DNA of 64,000 nucleotides from Trematomus loennbergii (taxonomy: Eukaryota > Chordata > Actinopteri > Perciformes > Nototheniidae). The position numbers and the translations under genes were made by a program. The stretch covers positions 10,004,954-10,068,953 of the forward strand of contig JAAOOA010000060.1 of NCBI GenBank assembly GCA_012861695.1, given 5' to 3'. Below, one piece after another: positions 48,142 through 59,819 of this stretch. Each line of letters starts with the position of its first letter. The stretch's first letter is position 1. The notes beneath the pieces were generated by a model. That model was not told where the DNA came from and ran no database searches. It worked only from the letters and a program-made list of their open reading frames with translations.

Positions 48142-48889
48142 TTAAAGGTCCCATGTCATGGCCATTTCTACTGATCATAATTCCATTGTTGAGGTCTACT
48201 AGAATATATTTACATTGTTCAATGTTCCAAAATCACATTGGTTTCTCATACAGCATCTCTGTATAGTATGTGTATTCACTCTCTGTCCTAAACGGCTTGT
48301 TGGAGCTCCTGCCCCCCTCCCTATGAGCCCACTGTGCTCTGATGTGTGTTTATGTGTTACAATGGTGTTTGTTAGCAACCAGAAAATGACACCAGTAATG
48401 ACAAACAGATGAGAATGCTGCGTGGGGTCTGAGTGCCGAGTTGGCGGGACGTTGCGGGGCTCGCTGCTCCGCCCTTTGAGGCTCGAGGAGCGGACAGTGT
48501 GAGCTGGATTACTGGTGTCGTTTCCTGGTTGCTGCGTGGGGTCTGCGAGACAGCGAGACACCGCGGAACTCAGCCTGAGCACACACACGTGAGTACCACG
48601 ACTGAGAAAAGATAAGGCTGAGTGAGTGTGTGTGTGTGAGGAGCTCCACGGATTGGTCCATTTGGACCTGGGTATGGTTACGTCACTATACTCAGGAAGA
48701 AAAAAATGGAAAAAGAATAATCTCCAACGAGGCGTTCTGGGGCAGCATAGACAGGTATTTTCTGTGTTAGAGTTGTACTCGCTACAGGGTGTACTCTGAG
48801 GGTTTGTGACTTTGCAGACCGTTTACATGCAGAAAAAGCTACATAACACACAAGGGGACGGGTAATAACCAGAAAAGCATGACCTTTAA
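48142..48889. mobile_element. TTAAAGGTC MITE, apparently full length
   Basis: TTAAAGGTCCCATGTCATGG at the left and GCATGACCTTTAA at the right give inverted TTAAAGGTC ends at TTAA sites, about 748 bp. The left 165 bp matches the split element at 2899-5378. The right part shares TTGCAGACCGTTTACATGCA (48812) with the TTAAAGAGG MITEs, so the two groups are related or recombinant. Non-coding. Confidence 0.75.
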
Positions 48890-49337
48890 TTCTAACCACA
48901 CACGATGGAATAAACAGATGAATAGATTCGCACAGAGTTTGCTTGTTTTAAACTGTGATGAAACCCACACAGAACGCTTCAATGACTATGACTCCAAGGA
49001 CTAATTTACTGCAACACCAAACTAAAACAGTGTTTCACTAGCCTCTCCACTTGAAAGTTGCCAGCTTTTTTCACCTCCCTCGCACATTTTTTACATTGGA
49101 ATTGGTGGGTGTTAAACAATTATTCTTAATAACAAGCACCAGGAGACATACACACAGAGGGGACTCAGCTTTTAACCGGAGGGGTTCGTGTCTCAGACCA
49201 GCACTTTTTTTGTAATTATAAGATAAAAAATCCTACAAATCAGATTTTTTGTGCAAATGACTGAACTAAAAATAAATACAACCCTTGTAAATTAATTATA
49301 AATGTCTCTCCAACTGTGGTGTCACTTTATTCTAATT
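48890..49337. other. Unique spacer
   Basis: No feature recognised. Confidence 0.5.
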
Positions 49338-49425
49338 TCAAATCAAATCAAATCAAGGTTTATTTATAAAGCACATTTAAAAGCGATTTTTGGTCGGGCC
49401 AAAGTGCTGTACATGTAATAACTAC
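49338..49425 (-). repeat. Non-LTR retrotransposon 3' tail
   Basis: AAATCAAATCAAATCAAGGT then TTATTTATAAAGCACATTTA and CCAAAGTGCTGTACA. Reversed, this is the L2-like end (...GCTTTATAAATAAACC with TTGAT-type direct repeats) common in fish. Heavily 5'-truncated. Confidence 0.7.
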
Positions 49426-49616
49426 AATCACATAAAAACACATTTCTATAATCACAATATGAGACAATAAATTACAACAGATATTTAAAAAAAAACAAAA
49501 AACACAGGGTATCTTTCTCACTGATCCAAGTTTGGCACGTAATAGCCCAATGCTAAATGCTGTGGTGGGAAGTTGATGTTGATTAAAATACATAAATGTA
49601 CTCTGTACTCGTCAAC

Positions 49617-50037
49617 AAGAGGCCATATTACGCTTTTTGGGGTTTCCCTGTTCCTGTATTGTCGATTTATGTGCATATAAATGGTCTGCAAAGGTTTCTC
49701 TCCCACACATTCACACCCTGCCTGAAAGGCCTTGATTGGACTCCTTTGTGTGAAATAGTGACATCACTATGTAACACTTGCACTTCTGTTGGCTAGCGCT
49801 ACAACACATTGTTAGTGATAGGCTTAGGGGCAGGACTTCTCTATGCGGTTGACCAATCACAACAGAGTCTGCCAGCTAACCAATCAGAGCAGACTGGGCT
49901 CTGGTTTCAGACAGAGGGTGAAAGAGGTGCTGCAGCACAGGTGTGAGAAAAGTACTTTTTAAACATTAAAGCATGTCACAGTAGAGGCACAAAATACAAA
50001 TATGAACATGACATTTTGCATAATATGTCCTCTTTAA
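49617..50037. mobile_element. TTAAAGAGG MITE, full-length copy
   Basis: The left end AAGAGGCCATATTACGC and the right end, read inward TTAAAGAGGACATATTATGC, form inverted termini around 421 bp. Internal blocks GCTCTGGTTTCAGACAGAGG (49898) and AAAGCATGTCACAG (49969) recur in fragments at 46784, 7705 and 51950. Non-coding. TTAA at one edge suggests the piggyBac/Kolobok type. Confidence 0.8.
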
Positions 50038-50426
50038 GGAGCCTAACCTCTCATAAGAACAGACTCTCCTAAAGTGTGCGTGTTATCCCCATTTGTATGA
50101 TTCACTCTATTACAGGCATATGAACCAGCCTTGGAGTGTGGACTGGGCAAAATTGGTATATGCTTTTGGCTTGAGACCTGTTTGCACTTTGTAAATTATA
50201 TTTTATTCAAAGGATACCTACATACCCTTATAACACCTACATTTAAATAGTGCTCAAATGCAGGTTTTCCCCATTTGTGTTGTCCGATTTGAATTATGGA
50301 CTTGGAACAAAATGTCTTTGATGACACCTCCTTCACTTTGTGGTTAGTTTTGTTTAACCTGTTAAAGCAGAACAACTTACACTTTATTTGATTTAGCCTC
50401 AACAAGCATTTACAGCTATTTCATAT
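50038..50426. other. Unique spacer
   Basis: No feature recognised. Confidence 0.5.
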
Positions 50427-50439
50427 ATTCTTAAAGATC

Positions 50440-50629
50440 CATCCATCCATCCATCTTCTCCCGCTTATCCGTGGTCGTGTCGCGGGGTAGCAGTTCCAGC
50501 AGAGAGCCCCAAACTTTCCTTTCCCTGGCCACATCAACCAGCTCTGACTGGGGGATCCCAAGGCGCTCCCAGGCCAGCGAAGAGATATAATCCCTCCACC
50601 TGGTCCTAGGTCTACCCCTCGGTCTCCAA
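50440..50629 (-). pseudogene. Rex3 (RTE) retrotransposon 3' end
   Basis: Minus-strand frame encoding the C terminus of the Rex3 polyprotein: RPRTRWRDYISSLAWERLG, then a VARERKVWGSLLELL-type ending, followed by GATG repeats (CATC on the plus strand at 50440-50453). Both the protein end and the (GATG)n tail are Rex3 features. A 13-bp duplication ATTCTTAAAGATC flanks it exactly (50427-50439 and 50630-50642). It is a 5'-truncated insertion with no stop in the remaining 56 or so codons, so a fairly young one. Confidence 0.93.
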
Positions 50630-50642
50630 ATTCTTAAAGATC

Positions 50643-51949
50643 TTTAATATATTTGTTTTAAGTGTATACAGCTTGAATAATTAAGAGATCCTTTAGTTGA
50701 TTGGGAGCCAGTGAATTAATTACAAATTCTGTTTTAATTTTCTCTGTTTTACTTGACCTTTTTAGAAATGCTGCTGAATACATTTTGAATTTTGGATCAA
50801 CATCAAACAAGACGTTTTTTAACAAAAAGCAAGCAAACAGAGCACTGCTGCTCTAGCCTAGAGTTGAAACACATACTCGTATCTCTCCATCAACCTACGC
50901 AATAACGGCTCTCCAGTAATATTTAATAAGTTGAAAAAACAGCATAAAGCGGATGTGTCACTATGAATTACAGAACCGAAGTTGAGGTTTAGAATGACCT
51001 TAATTTCTTTTAACTGGTGGTTAAATATTGAAGACAAGGGGCTCTGTGGTTTTTAACTGTGTGATTTCAGTTCAGGGATCATCAATTATGCAACATCTTC
51101 TGAGCAGTAAACTTTTTTTCTTGCTATCAATACATGCATGTCTCCAGTGCAGTTAATGAAGATGTTCATTGGATCCAACTCCTGAGGTGAAAAGGTAAAA
51201 CAAACTATATACTACCTCATTGCTTTTGAGCACTCAGGCAGGGGATGTTATGGTATCTACCTTTCCAGTCTTTGTGAAAAATAAATTGTGAGTTTTATCT
51301 GCTGAACAGGGCCAAGGACTTTTCTGTTGTCTTCATGTAGCTTATTGTATGGTAATTCCATACTGTTAATCTACATCCAACGAAAGTGTTTGTTTTTTAC
51401 CTTAAAAGGCTCAGATTGTTGGGATGTCTGACAACATTACGGAAAGGACCATACACAGAAATAAAATGTATTTTCTCTACTTTTTCTTGATCCGGTCGAT
51501 TTTTTTATTGGCCTAACCAAGTCTCGCACAGAAAACTCTCAGAAAACTCGCAAGAGGGTTCGGCCTCGTCCACGCGTCTTAATCAGCTAAATATAAGGCC
51601 ACGTCATTAAAAAAGATTTGGATAACACTAAGCTTCAACAAAACAAACTCTTTCTGGCACTCCTGACTCTTCACTGTCCACATTTCTCCCAGGATTTCAG
51701 ATTGAATAATTTTTCGATTGATACTTAGTTGGTTGAACAACATAACAAACAGACCGGATTAAGCAAAAGGTTAAGCAACTCATTTCATTTCTCTGTGTGG
51801 TTTTTTCTATAATTTTGTCAGACACTTATACCCAAGCCTCTCAGTGGCAACAACAAACACGTTTAGTGGCGTACATTGACGTTGCACAATTAAATGTTAC
51901 ATTGTAGCTCTTTATGCAGCTGACAGCTACAGTGGTCTCGTTCAAAATG
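50643..51949. other. Unique non-coding sequence
   Basis: 51480-51640 looks like a conserved non-coding stretch (GTCTTAATCAGCTAAATATA) by composition only. No gene seen. Confidence 0.45.
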
Positions 51950-52184
51950 CCCGCTCCTTAGCATATAAAGTACAATGTGTTGGAGCGCTAGCCAATAGAA
52001 GCGCTAGTGTTACGGAAAAGGAAAAGGAGTCCAATGGAGGTGTTTCATGCAGGGGGGAGTGTGTGGGAGAGAAACCCTGTTGAGGTAACTTTAGGATTTT
52101 AGCCTTTGCAGACCATTAACATTCACAAAACCCTGCACAACACACTACAGGTAAGGGAAACCCCCAAAAGAGGGCCTCTTTAAT
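51950..52184. repeat. 3' fragment of a TTAAAGAGG MITE
   Basis: AGCGCTAGCCAATAGAAGCG, AAAAGGAGTCCAATGGAGG, GTGTGTGGGAGAGAAACC, TTTGCAGACCATTAACAT and AGAGGGCCTCTTTAA in the same order as the other copies. The first part is lost. Confidence 0.7.
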
Positions 52185-54353
52185 ACAATCACAGTTATCA
52201 CAGTTCCACCTAATTCTCAGTTGGAGCGGTGGAAGTTGAGAATCAGCTTGTAGATAACTTTTTTCTAGCTGACAGGGCAGACCTTGTTGATGAAGCTGTG
52301 TCATTTACAAAACTTGGATGTTGGCGATGTCAACTAAATACACAAAAAAAGAATGTCAGAGCTTGCCTCACACTCTGAGAGGTGAGAGAGAGCGGCACAT
52401 ATAAGGAATATGGGTGGGGGTGTATGAAAGGAATACAAAGAGTGACAGGGTGCGGGGGGCGGCGTAAAAGAGACAGCGAGACAAGAATAGTGATGACAGC
52501 TGGTATTCAGACTGCTGTGTCAACGCTGACAAGTGTGTGTTACTGTGAGAGTGAATTTGTGGTCATAATGTGCCGTTAGTAACGATGTTCAACTCTACGG
52601 TATTCTGAAGAAGAGGCCATGTCTATCTGTGACCCCTCATCACAGTTTTAGACGTTTTGGACCTGTGTGTGGACATGGGCTGTCAGAAGCTGTTATATAA
52701 GGGACTAACTTGCTCAGATAGGTGCATATGAAGGATTTTAGAGGTGAAAATACCCCGTTTTCACCAGAAATATAGCAACTATATCGGTAAAGCTTTTTGT
52801 CACGGTTATGTACTGTACTGTTACGATTTTATCAGCCGATTGAATGGTTGTTATCAGTTGTAATCAGGATCATAGATTTTATGTTTTAGGGCCCTCCTCT
52901 CCCTCCAAATTGATTACTGGGGAACTTGGCGACGACCTCTAGTGGCCATAGTAATTATGAGAAGAGATTCAGAAAAATACTTCCACCAAACTTACAACTA
53001 GGGGTCAGCTGTCCGTGTGTTAAACCAAGAGCTTTGATTATTTTAACGTACTTTTGTAAACACAACGTATGTAAAATACTTGGATTACGTGACATACCTA
53101 CCTACCGCGATGCATATTATTTAGTAAAAAAATGCTAACACTAAGCTCACCTCTTGGGTCCTCTGTTCGAGTTTCGTAAGAAACCACCAATTTGATTTAT
53201 TTCAATTTGAGTAACGTATTTAAGCTATTTGATTTACGTGGCAAATGTAACTTACGCAATTACTTACATTAAGAGTTGTATCTTATTTAAGTTACGTGAG
53301 CAAAATGCCAATTGTAACCAAAAGGGCTGTCCCAAAATCAGATTACACTAATTGACATTGACCACATGTTTAGAACTCTGCCAATTTCACGTCTGAAGAC
53401 AGTTTTATCAACTTAAGTATTATAATGGTAGTGAAGAACTGATGATGTCGATCTCCTTTTCATTTAAATGGATGCATGATTTCCTGTAGAATTGGCTAAA
53501 GAGGTAGAGCAGTTGGCAATTTGGCACACTGTCGTCTCCCGACCATATGTCAGTGTCCTTAGCACTTATTCCCAAGTTGCTTCTGATTTGCAAATGGGTT
53601 TATGAGAGGCCAATGTAGAAAGTTAGAAAATAGCTACATAGTTGCATATGAACCATTTCTAATAGGTTTACTGGAGGAAATATGTAATTTAGTATTTCAT
53701 TAATTCTACTTAATAATGGCACAGCAGGTCAGCTGAACTCACAAAATATGACTTTTTTCTTAAAAACATACAATTTAACATTTTCCAAACGAGTTTCTAA
53801 TAATAAATTAATCATGAATGAATATTTACTTGAGATAAAATTCAGCTTTTCTTTTAAGGATTTTCTTCTGGAATTCAATAGTTGCTAAACTATGTTAATC
53901 ACTTATGTATTTATTGACCTTACAATCCCTTCTTAAATCCCCAAATTATTATGATTTATTGTGGGATAAAACACAAACACCAAATGTTATAGAAGTGTGA
54001 ATATAAAACAATTTACTAAATGATATAACACTGCAAAAATACTTGTATAATTGCGTGATAATAATATGCATTAACTGTTTCTAGCAGCTTAATATGATAA
54101 GGCAATGAAATCCAGGCTCAACTGGTCCTCTCAGCAAATCTGTTCACATAAGGTGTTGTTAAGTGTGGATTGTGGGAAAACCTAAAGGGCTCTGGAGAGG
54201 GATCTCAGCTTGTGTAGTGGCTCACAGAAAGTCAAGAGCACAGACACATAGCTGCTGTTTTTGCACAATGTACTTGTGAAGTCATAAAGTATTATGTCAG
54301 ACAGGTAGAAACAAAAACATTCAACATGTAGAGTGTGTTGTTGCTCTCCAAGT
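52185..54353. other. Non-coding sequence with a TTACGT-rich patch
   Basis: 53030-53300 contains many TTACGT/AACGTA motifs (53046, 53085, 53214, 53234, 53251, 53300) and a GACCTCTAGTGG at 52936, which resembles the CACCTCTAGTGG of family B. It is probably a decayed repeat of unknown type. No coding frame. Confidence 0.45.
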
Positions 54354-54360
54354 TGTCTTA

Positions 54361-54555
54361 GGAGGAGGCGTGTGGTGCAGTGGGTTGTGTGTTGGTGTTC
54401 GGATCAGGGGGTCACAGGTTCAAACCCCACTGCAGTCAGCATGTCGTCGTGTCCCTGGGCAAGACACTTCACCCCAAATTGCTCCTGTGGGGATTGTCCA
54501 CAATATTGAGTATGCAAGTCGCTTTGGATAAAAGCGTCTAACAAGTGACATGTAA
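54361..54555 (+). mobile_element. tRNA-derived SINE with L2-like tail
   Basis: The RNA polymerase III A box TGGTGCAGTGG is at 54373-54383 and the B box GGTTCAAACCCC at 54417-54428. They are followed by a body with CCCTGGGCAAGACACTTCAC and a tail GTCGCTTTGGATAAAAGCGT and ACATGTAATG shared with fish L2-type LINEs. An exact 7-bp duplication TGTCTTA flanks it at 54354-54360 and 54556-54562. It is full length at about 195 bp. The A and B boxes are intact, though transcription depends on context. Confidence 0.95.
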
Positions 54556-54562
54556 TGTCTTA

Positions 54563-55104
54563 TAATTTATCTTTAAGGTAACTTTTTGCACATTTCCTAA
54601 TTTAGAAATAGGATCACAATTGTTTTACGGTTTTCTCTCATTTCTAGTCAAATTGCCTCTAGGATTGCAACGTTTATGGAACAGAACAAAATTAAGATTC
54701 AAAAGGTTAGGTGGTTGAATAGGCGGGAAACAGGTCACTGTAAGACGTCGGCTTGTAACTGACTATTGCCAGTGTTGGGGTAACACAGCATGAGTTACAG
54801 TAATTCGTTACTTTAAGTTGTAACATATTTAGAAGTCATATAAAGAGTTACTAAAGGATTTCAGTCAGATAATTACATTAAGCATTTTACGTAACGCAAA
54901 ATTAAGTGTTTTTGTTGAAATGCTTTAATTCATCCTCTGCCGAACATCCACCAGCAAAAAAAAGAATTCCGTCAGCCTGCCCATCATCGTGTCCAAGGCT
55001 ATTGACCTCTTCATATTACAACTGACAATTGTATCCAAAACTACTTCCATACACTTTGATACTGTAGACATGCCTATAGGAGCAATGTTGGGTTAATTAT
55101 AGGG
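54563..55104. repeat. Fragment of TTGGGGTAAC-type repeat
   Basis: AGTGTTGGGGTAACACAGCA at 54772 and GTTACAGTAATTCGTTACTT resemble a fish DNA-repeat terminus related to 4252. No other end was found. The rest is unremarkable. Confidence 0.4.
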
Positions 55105-55925
55105 TTAAAGGTCACCTCGAATGCAAAATGCACTTTTGTATGTATTTTATACATACATGTGTCCCCGGTGTGTAAGGAGTCTCACAAAGTGTCAGAAAAT
55201 ACAACCCTCTCTTTTCCTCCGTACCCAAATCTCTAAAAACGGGGGTACAACGGAGCTGATCCAGATTTGCGTCCGATATGACGTAATATTGGAAATGTGG
55301 GCTTGCTCAGAAACGTCTCTATCAGAAACAATGCGTGACATGTTTTGGAAGTTATATGGTCTTTGTTTACATTAGCCAGCATCGCTAACACTCAGAGCTA
55401 ACCTGTACTCGAGAGAGAGTATGTGTAATAAAAGCAGGATATAAAAAGGTACTCACCTTGTGGTAATTAACCACACGAGAAAAAGCAACTGAGCTCCATA
55501 CTGTTTCAGAAATAATGCTTCATGTGGTTTGGAACATAATATGGCGTTTAACAGGTTAACCATGGCACAGCTGAGTTGGCAGAGCAGACACTCTTCTCTT
55601 CTCAGCGCTCACCGCTTGCATGTGGACGCTCCAAAGGGGCGTGGCCAGCAGCAGCTCGGGTTACATTCGAAACTACTGACCCAGAATCAGCACTTTAGTA
55701 ACAGGGCTGAAATAGAGGGGGTATGAGGCATGCTAGAATGGGTGATCTGTTTGGTATTTTGAGCAAAACACTTCATAGACATGTTTTGAATATACAATAT
55801 ATTTAAGCGTCTTTGAGTTTCTAGAAAAGCGCTCATTTGTTTTAAATGACTCAAGTCTCATGTATTATTATTATTTATTATATGGCCCTATAATATATTG
55901 TTCAAATATAGCATAATAGGTGAGC
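55105..55925. mobile_element. TTAAAGGTCACC MITE
   Basis: TTAAAGGTCACCTCGAATGC at the left. The right end near 55925 read inward (AGCTCACCTATTATGC) is a weak inverted match. The first 400 bp matches 2899-3310 closely: TGTGTCCCCGGTGTGT, then CGTACCCAAATCTCTAA, ACGGAGCTGATCCAGATTTG and GAGCTCCATACTGTTTCAGA. Non-coding, though short frames across the shared block recur in both copies. Confidence 0.65.
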
Positions 55926-58900
55926 TGGCATGACAGAAATCTGTAAAGATGTTAACTTACAAATGAAAGTAAATAGTGGAAATGTATTTATCCCTGTGGG
56001 GAAGTTCAGGACTTTAAAACAGCAACAGGGTGAGAGTGAAAAACAGGACAGTACAGATTCACACAGGGTAAAAAAATAATAATACAAAATTAAAAATAAA
56101 ATGATACTGGCTATAGCTCATAGCACAGAAAATAAAGGCAGGGACATTGACAGAGACAAAAAGTGAAAAAAAAGTGGCCCCATAACTTAACCTTGTAGCA
56201 AACCATATATACAACAGAGCCATAATTGGGGTCCAAAAAGTTTTCCCTGCAACATAAAACTGTTCCAAAATTGACAAGCCAATGGATTTGAGTGTAAACA
56301 AGGATGTCATGGTCAATGGTTTTAATGCAGCTTTTAGTCAAAGGAGCACTAATGCAGTGCACTCACCGGCACTAAGGCTATTGGTGAACCTTAGAAGCAT
56401 AGGCGCAGGTAACAAAAACCAGACAGACTGTAAGCTGTAACACCTAGGGATCTAAAAAGAAAGCTATTTTCAGGTCTGAGATGTCCTGGCAGGCTGCGCT
56501 TTGGAAATGCCTTGTTCTAGATAATTATCTTACATTAGGGAATCAAGTAAATGACAAGAAAATCTGTTAGGTTTACAAGAGGGTTCAGCACAAAACAGGT
56601 CAGTAGAAAGAGATGAATTGTGATGAGCTGATCCCTTTAAAAACATATCTAAAAGACACTATTCTCTCAAGTTAATTAAGACAAAAAGAACATTCTGGCA
56701 GAATGTAAAAATGCTTCACATATTCTCGACTGTGGTCATTGGATTTTGGGTTTAGCACTTTGACATTCACAGTGGATCAGCAAAGCGGTGACATACTAGA
56801 TTGTCACGGACAAAAATACATCACAATTGCTTCTTCTGTGGACAAACTAAAGAAGGGAACAGCAGATTTTTAAAGAAATAAGGTGAGTTGAGGTAATAAT
56901 AAAACTTCCAAGTTATCAGGGTAAATCCCCTTTTCCTTTTTTTTGGTGTTTGTTTTATCATTATCCCTGTAGCTCAATCACAGTTTCTCAAATTGACATA
57001 AGTAATAACTGTCCGCCTATTGAGCCTTTTTGCAATTTTACTGCGATTAGTTAAAGGGTAACAAAAGCCTTACATTAACCAACTCTGATGCAGTGATACA
57101 TTTCCCAAAAATCTCTATTAATTTTCAGCTGAAATGTGCAAAGTTTAAACTGAAGAGAGAAGGAAAAAGCAGTTTAAAAAAGGGAAAACATTAAGGTAAA
57201 ATGTCCCTTACAAAGAGTTGTAGTTTGATTCAAGGGCCATGCACGTTAATAGCCTTGCTAATATTTTTGTAGTTTATAGTGCTGTGCTTACTAAGTCAAA
57301 ATGTGGTTCAAATAATAAAGTAGTGGGTTTTAAAAAATGTACTTGATCATTAATGTACAAGCTATGTGACGATCAAGAAATTGCAGTTAAACAGGTGATT
57401 TTCTGGTTAGCTCAGGAAGAAAAAGTTAAAGCAAAGTGAAGTTGACAGTCAAATAAATTAGAAAAAGCTCAAAATCTTTATCGGTCTCCAAAAACTGCTC
57501 TTCAGCGAAAAAGAACATATGCTATCAAACTAGCTACTTAAAGGCGTGTGATAGAGACAAGATTAGAGAGGAGCAAGGAGTTGAAATGCCACGTTCGGTA
57601 AGAACGTGCTCAGATTGAGATTCACCCCCATCCTTTTAATCATTGAGTCATGCTATGCTGCGTGGAACACTGCCAATGTGTGTGCGAGTGTGTATATAAT
57701 GAAAAGAGAGAGGTACCTTTAATGGAAACCCACATCCATCTCATAGCCGCTCCAAATTTAAATGAGACATTTTCCCTTCTTGCCTTTTAGCGACGTGGCA
57801 TATTAATAAGCTGAGAAAAGATGCTGAAAGGTTAGACCATTTTTTGTCATACCTGGAGGGGAAATTGCGCATGTGTTCTCTCCGGGTATATGTGTGTGTG
57901 TGTGGAGGTGAAGCGAGAGGGCATCAGAGATTATACCAAGTCCTGTGGACCAAGGAGAGAAAGGTTAATCAAACACTAGTTAGAAGTCCATTCCAGTTGT
58001 GACAGTTTCAGCTTCTCCTCAGAATATTTGTACGTGCTCAAAGACAGCTTGGCTCCCAATCCGGCCTCTTGCTCCCTCCCTCCCCCTCGTCTTCCTCACA
58101 TCTACCTCCTCTCCTTTCATTACATTCCTTTTCTTCCTCTCTTTGTCTCTGTCCCCCTGCATCTCTCCTTCCTTATCAGAGGCTGACAGGATGGTTTCGC
58201 TGCACAGCTCTCTCCACAAAAAGGCCACGAGCGACTCATTCCCCTTTCAGAGAGCGCTTGTCATTCCTTAATCTCTTTTAATTCTCTTATTCCCTCATTT
58301 GCAGGTGGAATCAGTTTCCTTGAGAGGGGACAGTATTCTCTGATGTTGTTGTCAGTTTTAAAACGGATCTTGTTCTCACCTTGGCTCAGTGTGAGGGTGC
58401 CTTACTTGGCAACTTCTCACAGGCATGATTAAAGGTCCTATGTGAAGTGTGCTGGTCTTTAGTGAGTTTTGCAATGGGGATGAGATGGACTCTGTACTGT
58501 AGGTGTGAGGCGGCCAGTACATGTGTATGTGTGGGCATAACAGTGTGATTAAGATGTGTGTGTCCTTGTGTTACATCAAAGGCAACAAGGTTAATCAAGA
58601 GCAGCAAACCGCTCAACAATCAGTGCTATTCAGGGCCAAAAGCCATAATTTTCCTCTTGAATAAATGTTATCTGCCACTTTCTAAGTGGGAAACATTATT
58701 GCACTTCTTAAAACTACTTTCATTGGATCTCCCTCCATTTCATTCATCAATTTAGTCTTCACCTTCAAAGTGTTGGCAGGCCTCCTCCTCTTCATGTTTC
58801 TGAGTGATACCAGACCAGGTGAAAAGAACAAATGGTAAAGCAGCAGACTTTCAGAGACTTTGTAGAACTGCCAGGTAGGAGATCAAATCTCAGGTGCTGT

Positions 58901-59340
58901 TGTTATGGATCCATCTGGCAATCTTTTTAACAGTAAGAGCCCAGATTTTGTACCATCACCATATCAAATCTGATTCAGACACTGCTTTGTATAAAAGGAA
59001 CTGTACATAATTTGGAAAAGCCATATATAAGCATTAAGAATACTTGTTGCCTGGCATTCCCATAGATTTCTGTAGGTCTTTCAGTGGGCAAGAGCGCCAT
59101 TGAGTCCTGGCATTAAGATGCCTGATAATACAGCCTATTCTCACCAAATGGCATTGTTAAAAACATATAATATGCAACATTTTGCTTATTGCCTGTCACT
59201 TATCGCTGCAGCAATAGTAGATGCTCAGAACAAATGCTCCTGAAGTCAAAATATAGTATAGATAGTCAGAACGTCTATGTAGCAAAGAGATTGGCGTAGA
59301 TGGATCTGTTAAAAAAAAAACTAGACTTTCCCCAATCAGA
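55926..59340. other. Unique non-coding sequence
   Basis: No transposon ends. 57720-57840 and 58560-58690 are balanced, repeat-free stretches with homeodomain-type cores (GCATATTAATAAGCTGAG; GCCATAATTTTCCTCTTG), possible conserved elements by eye. 58060-58180 is pyrimidine-rich and its opposing frames are low complexity. Confidence 0.45.
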
Positions 59341-59512
59341 CTGAAATAAGATAACCATTAACATTTGTTAAAATAAGATTGTTTGTGAAAACAAATGTTA
59401 ATGGTTATCTTAAATGTTAATGGTTATTAACATTTAAGATAACCATTAACATTTGTTTTCACATGAACCGTGGTTCATGTGAAAACAAATGTTAATGGTT
59501 ATCTTATTTCAG
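59341..59512. repeat. Alternating four-fold palindrome
   Basis: A module of about 29 bp (CTGAAATAAGATAACCATTA...) occurs four times with alternating orientation. Nested perfect pairings are: 59384-59421 with 59426-59463 (38 bp, 4-base loop); 59435-59469 with 59472-59506 (35 bp, 2-base loop); 59341-59369 with 59484-59512 (29 bp); and a first-module pairing with 59391-59411. Nothing here is coding. Confidence 0.95.
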
Positions 59513-59765
59513 TTTTTTCTACATTCACAGTCAGTATTTATTCAGTATGATAGCTGTCTAACAGAAGTTAAATCCATTTCTCACTTATTCTGGCAATGTA
59601 CTTAACCCAATAAAAGGACCCAATAAAAAGAGTTGTTAAATAATAGTGAAGTCACGTTGTAATAACAATATCTCATCTCTCGGTTTTTTTAGTTTTCTTT
59701 TTGTGCTTTGCCAAACGCCACTGTGTCAAGTGTCCTATTTGGGTTGCCGTACGGAGTTGTCCAAT

Positions 59766-59819
59766 ATGGCGGACCATCTCGCACATGCGCAATGCGGATC
59801 GGGCACAGATGCGGATCAG
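59766..59819 (+). other. Possible first coding exon at a YY1/NRF1-like start
   Basis: ATG within AATATGGCGGAC (YY1-type motif spanning the start codon), followed by GCACATGCGCAATGCG (NRF1-like). The frame encodes MADHLAHAQCGSGTDADQ and ends exactly at CAG|GTAGTG, an acceptable splice donor after 18 codons. Genes with YY1 and NRF1 sites often have such short ATGGCGG first exons. I do not recognise the peptide, and no following exon could be matched. The same features could belong to a repeat. Confidence 0.3.
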
